17,703 bases of DNA from VGBK01 sp043810615 (GTDB taxonomy: Bacteria; Actinomycetota; Acidimicrobiia; Spongiisociales; UBA11373): NCBI GenBank assembly GCA_043810615.1, contig JBDROA010000145.1, forward strand, positions 1 through 17,703, given 5' to 3'. Both the position numbers and the translations under genes were made by a program. Each line of letters begins with the position of its first letter. Positions within the stretch are counted from its first letter, which is position 1. The notes under the pieces are model-generated. The model saw only the letters and a program-made list of their open reading frames with translations. It was not told the origin of the DNA and did not search any database. This document shows, piece by piece, positions 7,226 through 13,046 of this stretch.

Positions 7226-7301
7226 TGGAGCCGGGTGCCGGAGTCGAACCGGCGACATCCGCTTTACAAGAGCGGTGCTCTGCCGTCTGAGCTAACCCGG
7301 C
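7226..7301 (-). tRNA. tRNA-Thr (anticodon TGT)
   Basis: A complete 76-base cloverleaf on the minus strand. The acceptor stem is GCCGGGT with ACCCGGC. The D arm is GCTC with GAGC. The anticodon stem CCGCT/AGCGG closes a CTTGTAA loop whose anticodon TGT reads ACA (Thr). The T arm is GCCGG-TTCGACT-CCGGC. The discriminator base is T and the terminal CCA is encoded. All stems are fully paired. Confidence 0.97.
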
Positions 7302-7311
7302 CGGCCCGACC

Positions 7312-7317
7312 AGGGTA
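7312..7317 (-). promoter_or_regulatory. Putative -10 box of the tRNA-Thr gene
   Basis: On the minus strand TACCCT (plus-strand AGGGTA) ends 10 bases before the first base of the tRNA. This fits a TANNNT -10 element with a very short 5' leader. No clear -35 was seen. Confidence 0.45.
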
Positions 7318-7383
7318 CCGGAATCGGCGGCTCCGGCGGCACCGCCGGGGCGCGAAATCCCCCGGCCGTGGGGGTGCGGCCAA

Positions 7384-7389
7384 TACCCT
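7384..7389 (+). promoter_or_regulatory. Putative -10 box of a leaderless DUF3263 gene
   Basis: TACCCT fits TANNNT and ends exactly 7 bases before ATG 7397. There is no ribosome binding site between them. Confidence 0.5.
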
Positions 7390-7396
7390 GCGCGCG

Positions 7397-7654
7397 ATGC
7401 TGGGCGAGCGAGAACGCGCCGTGGTGGACTTCGAGCGCTCCTGGTTCCTGTTTCCCGGGCCCAAGGACCGCGCTGTGGCCGAGTACCTGGGGATCAGCGC
7501 CACTCGCTACTACCAGGTGCTGCGCCGCCTGCTCGACGACCACGAGGCCGAGCGCTACGACCCCCTCACCATCCGCCGCCTGCGCCGGGTGCGCGACCGG
7601 GCCCTGCGCAAGCGCCTGGAGAGCCGCCTCGACGGGGGGGCTCCGGGCGGCTGA
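7397..7654 (+). CDS. DUF3263 family small protein
   Basis: An 85-residue, charged, probably cytosolic protein. It carries the DUF3263 pattern: an N-terminal VVDFERSWFLFPGPKDRAVA, then a helix-turn-helix-like EYLGISATRYYQVLRRLLDD, then an Arg-rich tail (IRRLRRVRDRALRKRL). The family is found mainly in Actinomycetota and has no established function. The HTH-like middle and basic tail suggest nucleic-acid binding, which is inference. The start is set by the family N-terminus and the TACCCT box 7 bases upstream; longer in-frame starts would run through the tRNA on the opposite strand. It precedes alaX by 43 bases, with a separate promoter-like box between. Confidence 0.82.
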   Translation: MLGERERAVVDFERSWFLFPGPKDRAVAEYLGISATRYYQVLRRLLDDHEAERYDPLTIRRLRRVRDRALRKRLESRLDGGAPGG

Positions 7655-7666
7655 GCCGGCCGGGGT

Positions 7667-7672
7667 TACCCT
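7667..7672 (+). promoter_or_regulatory. Putative -10 box upstream of the AlaX gene
   Basis: TACCCT at 7667-7672 is followed by a 25-base leader with a strong Shine-Dalgarno sequence (GGGGAGGA, 7686-7693) four bases before ATG 7698. Unlike most starts here, this one would give a leadered mRNA. Confidence 0.45.
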
Positions 7673-7697
7673 GGTGCGAACGTCCGGGGAGGAAGCG

Positions 7698-8417
7698 ATG
7701 ACAGAAGAACTGGCGCCGCGCGATGCCTACCTGCGGGAGTGCTCTGCCGTCGTCACCGCGGTGACCGACGGAGGGGTGGTCCTCGACCGCACCGTCTTCT
7801 ACCCCCGGGGCGGGGGGCAGCCGGGCGACATCGGCATGCTGGCCTGGGACGGGGGAGCGGCGACGGTGCTGGACACGGTGCGGGAGCAGGGCGAAGTGCT
7901 CCACGTCGTGATCCCCGGCCAGGCCCCTCCGGTGGGCACTGCGGTGCGTGCCGCCGTCGACTGGGAGCGGCGCCACCTGCTGATGCGGACTCATACCGCC
8001 CTCCACGTCCTGTCGGCCCTGGTGTGGCGGGAGTACGGCGCCAAGGTCACCGGCGGCAACATGGAGCCGGGGCAGGCTCGCATGGACTTCGAGTTGGAGG
8101 CGATGAGCGTGGAGTTCGGCCGCGAGGTGGAGGAGCGTCTCAACGCCATGCTCTCCGCCCCCCACGTGGTGCAGGTCGCATTCCTGCCCCGGGTCGAGGC
8201 TCTGGCCGACCCCGACCTCATCCGCACCAAGGTGAGCCTCATCCCCGAGCACGTCGATCCAATTCGGGTGGTAGACATAGCGGGCCTCGACCGTCAGGCC
8301 GACGGAGGCACCCATGTGGCGAACACCACCGAGGTCGGGTGGGTGCGGGTGGTGAAGACGGAGAGCAAGGGCAAGGGCAACAAGCGGATGCGGATCGAGC
8401 TCGACGCACCCGCATGA
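7698..8417 (+). CDS. AlaX-type alanyl-tRNA trans-editing protein
   Basis: A 239-residue free-standing editing domain of the AlaRS/ThrRS second-additional-domain type. Such proteins deacylate Ser-tRNA-Ala or Gly-tRNA-Ala that escaped the synthetase; they act in the cytosol with zinc. The N-terminal barrel has FYPRGGGQPGDIG at 34-46. The metal site contributes H99 and H103 (THTALHVLSALV) and H206 (GGTHVANTTEVG). The position that is Cys in classic AlaRS editing sites (CGGTH) is Asp202 here (QADGGTH). I recall some AlaX subfamilies sharing this change, so it is probably not damage. The start is fixed by a strong Shine-Dalgarno sequence. The stop overlaps the next ATG (ATGA), tying this gene to the CvpA-CAP protein. 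Confidence 0.88.
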   Translation: MTEELAPRDAYLRECSAVVTAVTDGGVVLDRTVFYPRGGGQPGDIGMLAWDGGAATVLDTVREQGEVLHVVIPGQAPPVGTAVRAAVDWERRHLLMRTHTALHVLSALVWREYGAKVTGGNMEPGQARMDFELEAMSVEFGREVEERLNAMLSAPHVVQVAFLPRVEALADPDLIRTKVSLIPEHVDPIRVVDIAGLDRQADGGTHVANTTEVGWVRVVKTESKGKGNKRMRIELDAPA

Positions 8418-9382
8418 TCGACGCCCTCCTGGTCGGCCTCCTGCTGTTCCTGGCGGTGCGCGGCTGGTACCGGGGCCTGGTGCGGGAGGCACTGGACCTG
8501 GCCGGGCTGCTGGCGGGCACCGTGCTCGCCTTCCGCTTCGGGCCGCTGCTGGGCGGGGTGATCGCCTCGATGGCCGGCATCTCCTCCGACACCGGGAGGC
8601 TGGTGGGCGGCCTGGTCCTGCTGGTGGCCACCGGGGTGGCGGCGGCCTTCCTGGCGCGGGCCCTCGAAGGCCGGGTGCGCCGCCCCGGCATCAACCTCAT
8701 CGACCGGGCCGGCGGCGCGGCCCTGGCAGCCGCCTGGGGGGGCTTCCTGATGGTGGTCCTGCTGTCGCTGCTCCTCGTGCTGCCCTTGCCCGCGGCGGTG
8801 GGGCGGCAACTCGACACCTCGGCCATCACCCGGGCCCTGACCGCTCCCGGCGGAGCGCCCCAGACCGCCTTCCGGGCCCTTTCGAGGGATCGGGTGATCC
8901 AGGCCCTGCTGCAGTTGCGGGAGGCGGTGGGGGAGCGGCGGGTGATCGTCGAGGACGAGGAGGTCGTCACCCTCCCCGTCGCCGACCCCGGCGACCTCCA
9001 TCCCGATTCTGCCGCCGCCACCGCCGTGTTCGACCGGCTCAACCGCGCTCGCATCGACGCCGGGTCCGACCCCCTGGCCTGGAGCCCGGCGCTGTCCGAA
9101 GTGGCCGAGGGGCATGCCCTGGAGATGTACCTGGAGGGCTACTTCTCCCACCGTTCGCCGGTCACCGGGACGGTGGCCGACCGTCTCCACGTTGCCGGCA
9201 TCACCTACTCGGTGGCCGGGGAGAACCTCGCCCTGGCGGCCACCCCCACCCAGGTGCACGACGGCCTCATGGGGAGCCCGGGCCACCGGGAGAACATCCT
9301 GCGCCCCGAGTTCCGCCGAGCGGGGGTCGCCGTGGTGGAGGGCCCGCTGGGCTTGATGACGGTGCAAGTGTTCACGGGCTGA
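8414..9382 (+). CDS. CvpA-like membrane domain fused to an extracytoplasmic CAP (SCP/YkwD) domain
   Basis: A 322-residue, two-part protein. Residues 1-125 hold four hydrophobic segments in the CvpA pattern (MIDALLVGLLLFLAVRGWYRG at the start, then about 24-40, 62-84 and 100-125). A linker of about 75 residues leads to a CAP domain at about 200-322. CAP hallmarks are H234 (AEGHALEM), H246 (YFSHRSP), E270 (AGENLALA) and H291 (SPGHRENIL), matching the expected His/Glu cleft. By family logic the CAP domain lies outside the membrane, where relatives bind envelope components or act as putative peptidases; this is not proven here. The design parallels MarP of Mycobacterium, in which a CvpA-like membrane part carries a serine protease. 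It is coupled to alaX by ATGA and overlaps the convergent HAD-like gene by 11 bases. Confidence 0.88.
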   Translation: MIDALLVGLLLFLAVRGWYRGLVREALDLAGLLAGTVLAFRFGPLLGGVIASMAGISSDTGRLVGGLVLLVATGVAAAFLARALEGRVRRPGINLIDRAGGAALAAAWGGFLMVVLLSLLLVLPLPAAVGRQLDTSAITRALTAPGGAPQTAFRALSRDRVIQALLQLREAVGERRVIVEDEEVVTLPVADPGDLHPDSAAATAVFDRLNRARIDAGSDPLAWSPALSEVAEGHALEMYLEGYFSHRSPVTGTVADRLHVAGITYSVAGENLALAATPTQVHDGLMGSPGHRENILRPEFRRAGVAVVEGPLGLMTVQVFTG

Positions 9383-9815
9383 GGTAGCCCGAGTACAGGG
9401 CCTCCAGCGCCTCGGGGATGACGGCTACGCCCTCGGGCCCCTCCACGTGGACCACGGCCAGCCGGGCCCGGCGCAGGGCCTCGGCGAGGTCGGGGCGGCC
9501 GGTGATCACCACGACCTGGTCGGCGTCGAAGCCGAGGAGGCGGGCGAGGCGGCGTACCACCCGGGGCGACACGGTGGGACCGAACTCCGCCGAGGTGCCG
9601 ATGAAGTCGAAGAAGGCGTCCAACTCGGTGTCCTCCAGGGCCCGGCGCAGCCCGAGGCCGGTGTGGGCGCCGTCGCCGATCCCGGCGATGCGGAAGTTGG
9701 CGAACACCTGCTCCAGCATCTCGGCCGCACCCGACGGGACCGCCGGGGCCTCGTGCGGGCTGCAGCCCTCCCACGAGAGCAGCAGCGGCACCAGGTCGAG
9801 GAACAAGAGGTGCAA
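9372..9815 (-). CDS. HAD-like domain protein, degenerate
   Basis: The 147-residue frame from TTG 9815 opens with LLFLDLVPLLLSWEG, which resembles HAD motif I (hydrophobic strand then Asp), but the second Asp is missing. The C-terminal half, SPRVVRRLARLLGFDADQVVVITGRPDLAEALRRARLAVV broken into its parts, follows the usual HAD pattern of helix, then strand with a Gly turn, then an Ala-rich helix. The motif IV Asp pair of real phosphatases is absent. It is therefore likely non-catalytic or a divergent relative. The TTG start has little Shine-Dalgarno support but comes one base after a short upstream reading frame that has a good one. No other usable start exists in this frame nearby. The gene overlaps the convergent CvpA-CAP stop by 11 bases. 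Confidence 0.6.
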   Translation of the reverse strand: MHLLFLDLVPLLLSWEGCSPHEAPAVPSGAAEMLEQVFANFRIAGIGDGAHTGLGLRRALEDTELDAFFDFIGTSAEFGPTVSPRVVRRLARLLGFDADQVVVITGRPDLAEALRRARLAVVHVEGPEGVAVIPEALEALYSGYLSP

Positions 9816-9816
9816 C

Positions 9817-9891
9817 TCAGCCCGGCCCTTCGCCGCGGCGTCGGGCGCGCTCCAACCCCGGGGCGGCAGAGCAGACGGGGGTGTGGTGCAC
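9817..9891 (-). CDS. Possible 24-residue leader peptide before the HAD-like gene
   Basis: GTG at 9891-9889 has a strong Shine-Dalgarno sequence (GGAGGAT on the minus strand, 9901-9895) three bases upstream, and a TAGAGT -10 box about 25 bases upstream. It encodes 24 residues with an Arg-rich end and stops at TGA 9819-9817. The TTG of the HAD-like gene follows after one base. That layout suits translational coupling or a leader. It is not a single-base frameshift of the HAD gene: the frames differ in the direction that needs an extra base rather than a lost one. Confidence 0.35.
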   Translation of the reverse strand: MHHTPVCSAAPGLERARRRGEGPG

Positions 9892-9915
9892 GGGATCCTC
9901 CGGGTCCGTCCCAGG

Positions 9916-9921
9916 ACTCTA
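9916..9921 (-). promoter_or_regulatory. Putative -10 box for the HAD-like gene
   Basis: On the minus strand TAGAGT fits TANNNT and lies about 15 bases before the Shine-Dalgarno sequence of the leader frame. No -35 is evident. Confidence 0.4.
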
Positions 9922-9956
9922 ACGCCGGGCCCGCGGGAGGACGCCGGCGTGGCGCG

Positions 9957-9985
9957 GCCGGCCCTCCCCGGGGGGGAGGGCCGGC
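9957..9985. terminator. Strong hairpin, terminator of the EamA-type transporter gene
   Basis: A 13-base perfect GC-rich stem (9957-9969 with 9973-9985) has a GGG loop. It lies about 115 bases beyond the minus-strand transporter stop at 10100 and upstream of the next promoter. There is no T tract, but the stem is the most stable I found in the window. Apart from this hairpin and the promoter box, I see nothing in 9892-10099. Confidence 0.65.
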
Positions 9986-10099
9986 ACCACAGCAGGGGGT
10001 CGGTCGGATTGAGGGCATCTCGCGGGCGGGGGTGCCCCCGTCCCGTCGCGCTTGCGGCCCATCGGCACGAGGAAGGCGGACCCGGCCCGGCCCCGCTGC

Positions 10100-11005
10100 T
10101 CAGGCCAGCGGCTCCAGGACGACTGCTCCGGGAGCAGCGGACCGTCGCACCGCTCCCCACAGGGCCAGCACCAGGATGCCGGCGAGCACTACCGCCACCC
10201 CGGCCCACTGCACCGCCGACAGCCGCTCCCTGAAGAGGAGTTGCGCCCACACGACCGTCCCGGCCGGTTGCACCAGAAGCAGGGCCGAGACCCCCAGCGC
10301 GGGGAGGCGGGGCAGTGCCCCGGTGATGCAGATCCAGCCCAGGGCGTGGCAGAGCAGGGCGAGCGCCAGCAACCAGCCGTGGGCCGGCCAGGAGGGGGCC
10401 AGGGTGAACCCGGAGTCGAACAGGGCGGCGACGGCCGTCCCGGCCAGGGCGCCGAGGGTGGCGTCGAGCAGTGGGCCCGGGGAGGGGGCCAGGTGGCCCC
10501 GGTTGGAGTGGCGCAGCAGCAGCAGGAACAGCGAGTAGCACAGGGCTGAGACCAGCCCGAGCATCACTCCGGCCACCGGGTTCTCGCCGTAGGCGTCCTC
10601 GGCCCCGAGGCCGCTGAGCAGGGCCACCCCACCCAGGACCACCGGGAGCACCACGAAGGCGGTCCGGCTGGGGCGTTCCCGGTACAGAGCCCAGGCCACG
10701 AAGCCCACGAACGCCACCTGAGTGGCCGCGACCAACGTGGCCGCCCCGGCGCCGATGCGGGCGATGGAGTGGTGCCAGGCGAACAGATCGGCGGCGAGGA
10801 GGAGGCCGGCGACGAAGGCCTGGGCCCGGGCCCGGGCGGGCCGGAGGTCGCGTCGGCGCACCACCACCCACGCCGCGAAGACCGCGGGCAGGGCGTAGGC
10901 CAGGCGCCAGAAGGCGGCGGTGGCCGGGGAGACTCCGGACAGCCGCACGAAGATCGGGCTGAAGGTCAGGGCGAGCACCCCGGCGAGGGCGGCGAGATGG
11001 GTCAC
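10100..11005 (-). CDS. EamA/DMT-family drug/metabolite transporter
   Basis: A 301-residue inner-membrane protein with about ten hydrophobic segments arranged as two EamA repeats (about residues 1-140 and 150-290). The first repeat has FSPIFVRLSGVSPATAAFWR, the typical family opening in which a short loop precedes helix 2. The second ends with LLFRERLSAVQWAGVAVVLAG, the classic final helix pair. Members export small metabolites or amino acids; no substrate is readable. I chose GTG 11005 because a TACCTT box lies 8 bases upstream and helix 1 begins immediately. An ATG at 11089 in the same frame would add 28 non-hydrophobic residues and is less likely. The divergent neighbour is the frameshifted DUF6777-like gene. 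Confidence 0.86.
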   Translation of the reverse strand: MTHLAALAGVLALTFSPIFVRLSGVSPATAAFWRLAYALPAVFAAWVVVRRRDLRPARARAQAFVAGLLLAADLFAWHHSIARIGAGAATLVAATQVAFVGFVAWALYRERPSRTAFVVLPVVLGGVALLSGLGAEDAYGENPVAGVMLGLVSALCYSLFLLLLRHSNRGHLAPSPGPLLDATLGALAGTAVAALFDSGFTLAPSWPAHGWLLALALLCHALGWICITGALPRLPALGVSALLLVQPAGTVVWAQLLFRERLSAVQWAGVAVVLAGILVLALWGAVRRSAAPGAVVLEPLA

Positions 11006-11013
11006 GGCGGCCA

Positions 11014-11019
11014 AAGGTA
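11014..11019 (-). promoter_or_regulatory. Putative -10 box of a leaderless EamA transporter gene
   Basis: On the minus strand TACCTT fits TANNNT and ends 8 bases before the GTG at 11005, with no Shine-Dalgarno sequence between. Confidence 0.5.
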
Positions 11020-11087
11020 GCGCTCCGGGTTTCGCCTCAGGACGGGGGAGGGCGGTCGATCCATGACGCGAGATTCCTAAGGGAGAC

Positions 11088-12124
11088 ATGCCCGGTTCAC
11101 CCCGCCGCCTGCTGCACGCCCTCACTGCGTTGGCCGGCTCACCGCGGCCGGAGCCGGTCTCTTCCTCCTCAGCCTGCGCGCCGGTCGGGTGGAGCCGACG
11201 CTGCAGGGGAGTGAGGCGTGGGCCCGCCGCCGAGAGTGGTGGTTCTCGAGACGGCGGACGAACCCGGCCCCGACCCCTTCACCGACCCGGTGGCGGTAAC
11301 GCCCCGCCTCGACTCCGCTCTGCTCCCGCTGCCCCCGGGGATCCCGCCGCTCTCGCTTCGCCTCATCGCCGCCGACGGCTCGGCGGCGTGCTTCACCCTT
11401 GGCGAGGCGCGGCTGCTGGCTCTCGCCCGGGGCCGCCAGTCGGATCGCAGGGACGGCGTCCCGGCCTCCGGCTAGTCCTGGGACCCGGTTGGGCCATGCC
11501 CCCGGCCTCTCCGGCGGCCGAGACCGGCGCCCCGGACGGAGCCGCAGCCGTCGGCGAGGTGTGCGACCTGCCCCTCCTCCTGGAGCGGCTGGCGGCGAAC
11601 CCGCCGGTGGCCCAGGCCTGGGTGCTGGGGCACGGCCTCGACCCGGCCGCCCTCGCCGGGATCGGCGCCGGGCTGACCCCGGTGATCCTGCTGCAGGACA
11701 CCCTGGTCACCGATCACGGTTACCGGTCCGCGAAGATCCTCGCCCGTCGGGCGGTGCTGCAGCGTGGGACGGCCGTGCTCGTCGATGCCCGGGGGGTGCC
11801 GGTGGCAGCCTGTCGGGGAGCCCGCTGCCGGCGGCGCGTCCTCTGGCCGACAACCCCGAGGTCCGCGGCGCGGCCTGGGTGGGGTTCGACCCGGGGCAGG
11901 TAGCCGAGGTGGCCCCCGCCGTCGGGGAGGTGGCCGGGTTCCTGCTGCTCGACCCGGTCACCGGGCTCGCGCTGGGGCGGATCCCGGGCGTCGAGGGCGC
12001 TCGGGTGGGCCTGACCGGGTCGGTGGTGGCGGTGGAGGGTGGGGGCGGCCCGGACACGCGTGTTCCCGGCGTCCCTCAGCGGGCGGTCAGGTCGGCTTTA
12101 GTGGGTTCGGCGGTCTCGCAATAG
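11088..12124 (+). pseudogene. DUF6777-like membrane-anchored or secreted protein gene with four frameshifts
   Basis: No single frame covers this gene, but five pieces join in order if one base is restored at each of four places: near 11135 (GG), 11220-11222 (GGG), between about 11420 and 11473, and 11815-11818 (GGGG). The product would start MPGSPRRLLHALTALAG, run through a signal or anchor helix (LTAAGAGLFLLSLRAG), then EPGPDPFTDPV. A conserved block follows: LTPVILLQDTLVTDHGYRS, VLQRGTAVLVDARGVPVAAC and AAWVGFDPGQV. This order, including the GTAVLVDxxGVP strand and the WxGFxP motif, resembles the DUF6777 domain of actinobacterial envelope proteins. That name is from memory and unverified. 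The tail overlaps the convergent YbaK-type gene by 49 bases, so the true end may be earlier. All four breaks look like one-base losses: either real decay or systematic undercalling. Confidence 0.6.
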
Positions 12125-12552
12125 GCGGCCAGGCCCATCCGCATCGAGTGCCGGTGGCTGCCGGCGGCGAAAACGATGCTCTCGGCGCCGAGCAGGCCGC
12201 GGTCGAGGTAGGTGGGCACGCCGTAGAGGGCACCGAACGGCGGGGCCGCCCCCAGGTCGCAATCGGGGAACACGGGGGCGAACTCGGCCTCCGTGGCCAG
12301 GCGCACCTCCCCGGCCCCCAGGGCCTCGCGGGCGCGGGTCAGGCCGACGTAGTCGGGGGCCGCGAGCACCGCCATCGCCAGTCGGCCGTCGACCATGAGC
12401 ATCACCGCCTTTGCCACCCGGGCTCCGGGCACGTGCAGCGCGGCGGCCATCTCCTGGGCGGTGAAAGCCTCGCGGTGCTCGGTGAGCTCGTAGGAGACGC
12501 CGCGCTCCGTGAGGTGGCGGCGGACCCTTTCGGCGCACTTGAGCTCGGTCAT
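12076..12552 (-). CDS. YbaK/EbsC-type aminoacyl-tRNA deacylase
   Basis: A 158-residue single-domain protein of the YbaK/ProX editing family. These cytosolic proteins hydrolyse misacylated tRNAs such as Cys-tRNA-Pro or Ala-tRNA-Pro. The conserved Lys is K48 in ARVAKAVMLMVDG. The substrate-loop signature GAAPPFGALYGVPTYLD begins at about 101, and FAAGSHRHSMRMG at about 128-140 matches the C-terminal family pattern. ATG 12552 has a good Shine-Dalgarno sequence (GAGGAGGT on the minus strand, 12563-12556). Its ATG also overlaps the TGA of the upstream small membrane frame (ATGA). Which mischarged tRNA it clears cannot be told from sequence. Confidence 0.9.
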   Translation of the reverse strand: MTELKCAERVRRHLTERGVSYELTEHREAFTAQEMAAALHVPGARVAKAVMLMVDGRLAMAVLAAPDYVGLTRAREALGAGEVRLATEAEFAPVFPDCDLGAAPPFGALYGVPTYLDRGLLGAESIVFAAGSHRHSMRMGLAAYCETAEPTKADLTAR

Positions 12553-12932
12553 GGGACCTCCTCGCGGTGCTGTGGCGACGGTTCCTTCCGTCCTGGGGGA
12601 ACGGTACACCGCGGCGGCGCATCGCGCCCTGCCGAGCGGGCTCGCCGGTGCCCCTCAGACCGAGTTGCCCGCCCGGGTCTCGGCCCCCCCGGCTCGTCCT
12701 GACGGCGGGAGCGCCGGTCCCGGCGGGCCGGGCCGAAGCCCCCGTGGGTGATGAGGTTGGGGGTCAGGTCCTCGAAGTTCGAGGCGAGCCGCCGGGCGCG
12801 GGGGGCCACCACGAAGCGGATCCAAACGACGGTCAGTACCAGGGCTGCAGTGGCCACCACATTCTCCAGCACCGGGTTGGAGCCGATCAGCCACCTCGCC
12901 ACGGCAAACCCCGCGGCGTGGGCAGTCACCAC
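12549..12932 (-). CDS. Small membrane protein with a basic C-terminal tail, hypothetical
   Basis: A 127-residue frame from GTG 12932 that I do not recognise. Residues about 22-45 form one clear membrane segment (VVATAALVLTVVWIRFVVA), flanked by a basic stop-transfer stretch (PRARRLASNFEDLTPN). The remaining 70 residues are Arg, Pro and Gly rich and look disordered or non-coding. The stop overlaps the YbaK-type ATG by ATGA, as in a coupled operon, and there is a 114-base gap after the solute-binding protein. Alternatively the real protein could end sooner with a frameshift near the start of the Arg-rich part. An in-frame TGA a little upstream of 12932 rules out a long N-terminal extension. Confidence 0.45.
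   Translation of the reverse strand: MVTAHAAGFAVARWLIGSNPVLENVVATAALVLTVVWIRFVVAPRARRLASNFEDLTPNLITHGGFGPARRDRRSRRQDEPGGPRPGRATRSEGHRRARSAGRDAPPRCTVPPGRKEPSPQHREEVP
12601..12606 (-). promoter_or_regulatory. Putative -10 box before the YbaK-type gene
   Basis: On the minus strand TACCGT fits TANNNT. It would start a transcript of about 40 bases before the ATG at 12552, leaving room for its strong Shine-Dalgarno sequence. It lies inside the upstream small membrane frame. Confidence 0.35.
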
Positions 12933-13046
12933 GTTGACCAGGGTGGGCGTGGCGAGTCTTCCCGCTGCCGACGGCGCTCCTGTCCCTCACCCTGAGCCGG
13001 CGGGTGTTCCCGGGGGACAACCGCTTCGGTGCCGGCGCGCTCCGCC

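Noticed and set aside
7226..8417. A dedicated tRNA-Thr/AlaX editing system
   Set aside because: The tRNA is on the opposite strand with its own promoter box, and AlaX acts on tRNA-Ala; adjacency alone does not support a link.
9816..10871. Long minus-strand frame upstream of the HAD-like domain
   Set aside because: It runs antisense or out of frame through the EamA gene and the terminator hairpin, with Pro/Arg-rich composition typical of shadow frames.
11005..11125. Extended N-terminus of the EamA transporter
   Set aside because: The added residues are not hydrophobic, and the GTG at 11005 has a well-placed TACCTT box directly before helix 1.
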